Program-made: the position numbers and the translations under genes | The notes under the pieces: generated by a model | The model's database searches: none | What the model saw: the letters and a program-made list of their open reading frames with translations, nothing else | What the model was told of the DNA's origin: nothing | Source of the DNA: a virus | Length of the DNA: 36,973 bases | Strand: one strand, 5' to 3' | IMG/VR virus record: IMGVR_UViG_3300033978_000232 | Location: 1-36,973 of that record | Shown here: piece by piece, positions 36,394 through 36,973 of the stretch | How the letters are laid out: each line of letters begins with the position of its first letter | Numbering within the stretch: the stretch's first letter is position 1

Positions 36394-36973
36394 ATGCCAG
36401 ATACGAAAATCACAGCCTTAACGGCGATCGGAGCCAATCCGATCATCCCATCAACCTTCCCCATCCCGATGGTCGATCTTACCGACACATCGATGGCGGC
36501 GAGCGGCACCACGAAGAAGGTGACCGTGAACCAAATCCTGGGAGCCGGCGGCACCGCCACGCTCGCCTCCGCCACCATCACCGGCGCGGCTACGGTGGGG
36601 ACGACTTTCGGCGTGACTGGTGTTTCCACCTTTGCTGCTGGCACCGCTTTGCTTCCCGCTCTGACAACGACTGGAGACACAAACACCGGCATTTACTATC
36701 CAGCGGCAGACACGTTTGCTGTTACGACTGCTGGCGCCGAGCGTTATCGTGTGGACTCAGCGGGAAATTGCGGCATCGGGGTTACGCCGAGTGCGTGGGT
36801 GGCTGGAGCAAAAGCTCTTCAGTTTGGAGCTTATGGTGCGCTTGCGCAAAGCTCTTCAGGAAACATTGAGCTTTCTTTCAATTCATACAACAGCGGGGCG
36901 GGTGCTTACAAATACCTGCAAACTGACACCGCTTCACTCTATCGCGCTTCGTCGGTTCATTCGTGGTTTGTCG
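36394..36973 (+). CDS. Tail fibre protein 1, N-terminal part (continues at 1)
   Basis: ATG at 36394 opens a frame that runs off the window and continues in phase into base 3 after circularisation, giving a 333-aa protein ending at 536. N-terminus MPDTKITALTAIGANPIIPS with the 'P-M-V-D-L-T-D-T-S-M-A-A-S-G-T-T-K-K-V-T-V' block is typical for fibre proteins of tailed phages with an N-terminal anchoring domain; the middle has ATITGAATVGTTFGVTG, the same repeat unit as fibre 2. Likely a second host-binding fibre. Confidence 0.85.
   Translation, partial: MPDTKITALTAIGANPIIPSTFPIPMVDLTDTSMAASGTTKKVTVNQILGAGGTATLASATITGAATVGTTFGVTGVSTFAAGTALLPALTTTGDTNTGIYYPAADTFAVTTAGAERYRVDSAGNCGIGVTPSAWVAGAKALQFGAYGALAQSSSGNIELSFNSYNSGAGAYKYLQTDTASLYRASSVHSWFV
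36860..36973. repeat. Terminal overlap identical to 1..114
   Basis: Second copy of the 114-bp overlap that closes the circle; it is coding sequence of tail fibre 1. Confidence 0.95.

Overview
The window is an essentially complete genome of a lytic, podovirus-like tailed bacteriophage. Bases 1-114 are identical to bases 36860-36973, so the sequence closes into a circle of 36,859 bp, and the tail-fibre gene that runs off the right edge (36394..36973) continues in frame at 1..536. I see no bacterial chromosomal gene, integrase, phage RNA polymerase, family A/B DNA polymerase or tRNA gene. The host cannot be fixed from sequence. Moderately high GC and the near-absence of Shine-Dalgarno sites in front of structural genes suggest a host that tolerates SD-independent initiation; this is inference only.

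Layout. (a) Late block, + strand, 27973 -> end -> 13100: terminase small and large subunits, portal, small head genes, scaffold, N4-gp56-type major capsid protein, small head/tail genes, tail fibre 1 (across the junction), a lysis-type cassette of small membrane proteins (918-1720), tail fibre 2 with tandem repeats, tail-tube A-like adaptor, tail-tube B-like nozzle, then five or six probable internal/ejection proteins (5773-13100). (b) Replication/recombination block, + strand, 13154 -> 24485: HTH regulator, RecT-like annealase, RecE-like PDDEXK exonuclease, DUF669-like protein, SF2 helicase, PP-loop (PAPS-reductase-like) enzyme, RuvC-like resolvase, about twenty very small tightly overlapping genes, and a primase-helicase. 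(c) Minus-strand genes 24969 -> 24367 and 25645 -> 25385, and a compact minus operon 27859 -> 26077, divergent from the late block at 27860-27972 and ended by a clear hairpin terminator.

How it fits together. The replication set (primase-helicase, SF2 helicase, annealase, exonuclease, resolvase, no polymerase) implies use of the host polymerase with recombination-dependent concatemer formation. The terminase and portal would then package into an N4-gp56-type capsid, and the tail nozzle and internal proteins would deliver DNA.

Unusual features: a predicted three-way-junction structure between terS and terL; two long non-coding segments (24970-25384 and 25646-26076) dense in hairpins, G-runs, dyads and an 11-bp motif repeated three times around a minus promoter; a chain of 13 consecutive 4-bp start/stop overlaps containing related coiled-coil miniproteins; a minus operon whose junctions are all 4-bp NTGA overlaps and which includes tiny membrane peptides missed by length cut-offs; CAA-rich leaders without Shine-Dalgarno sites; and no recognisable endolysin.
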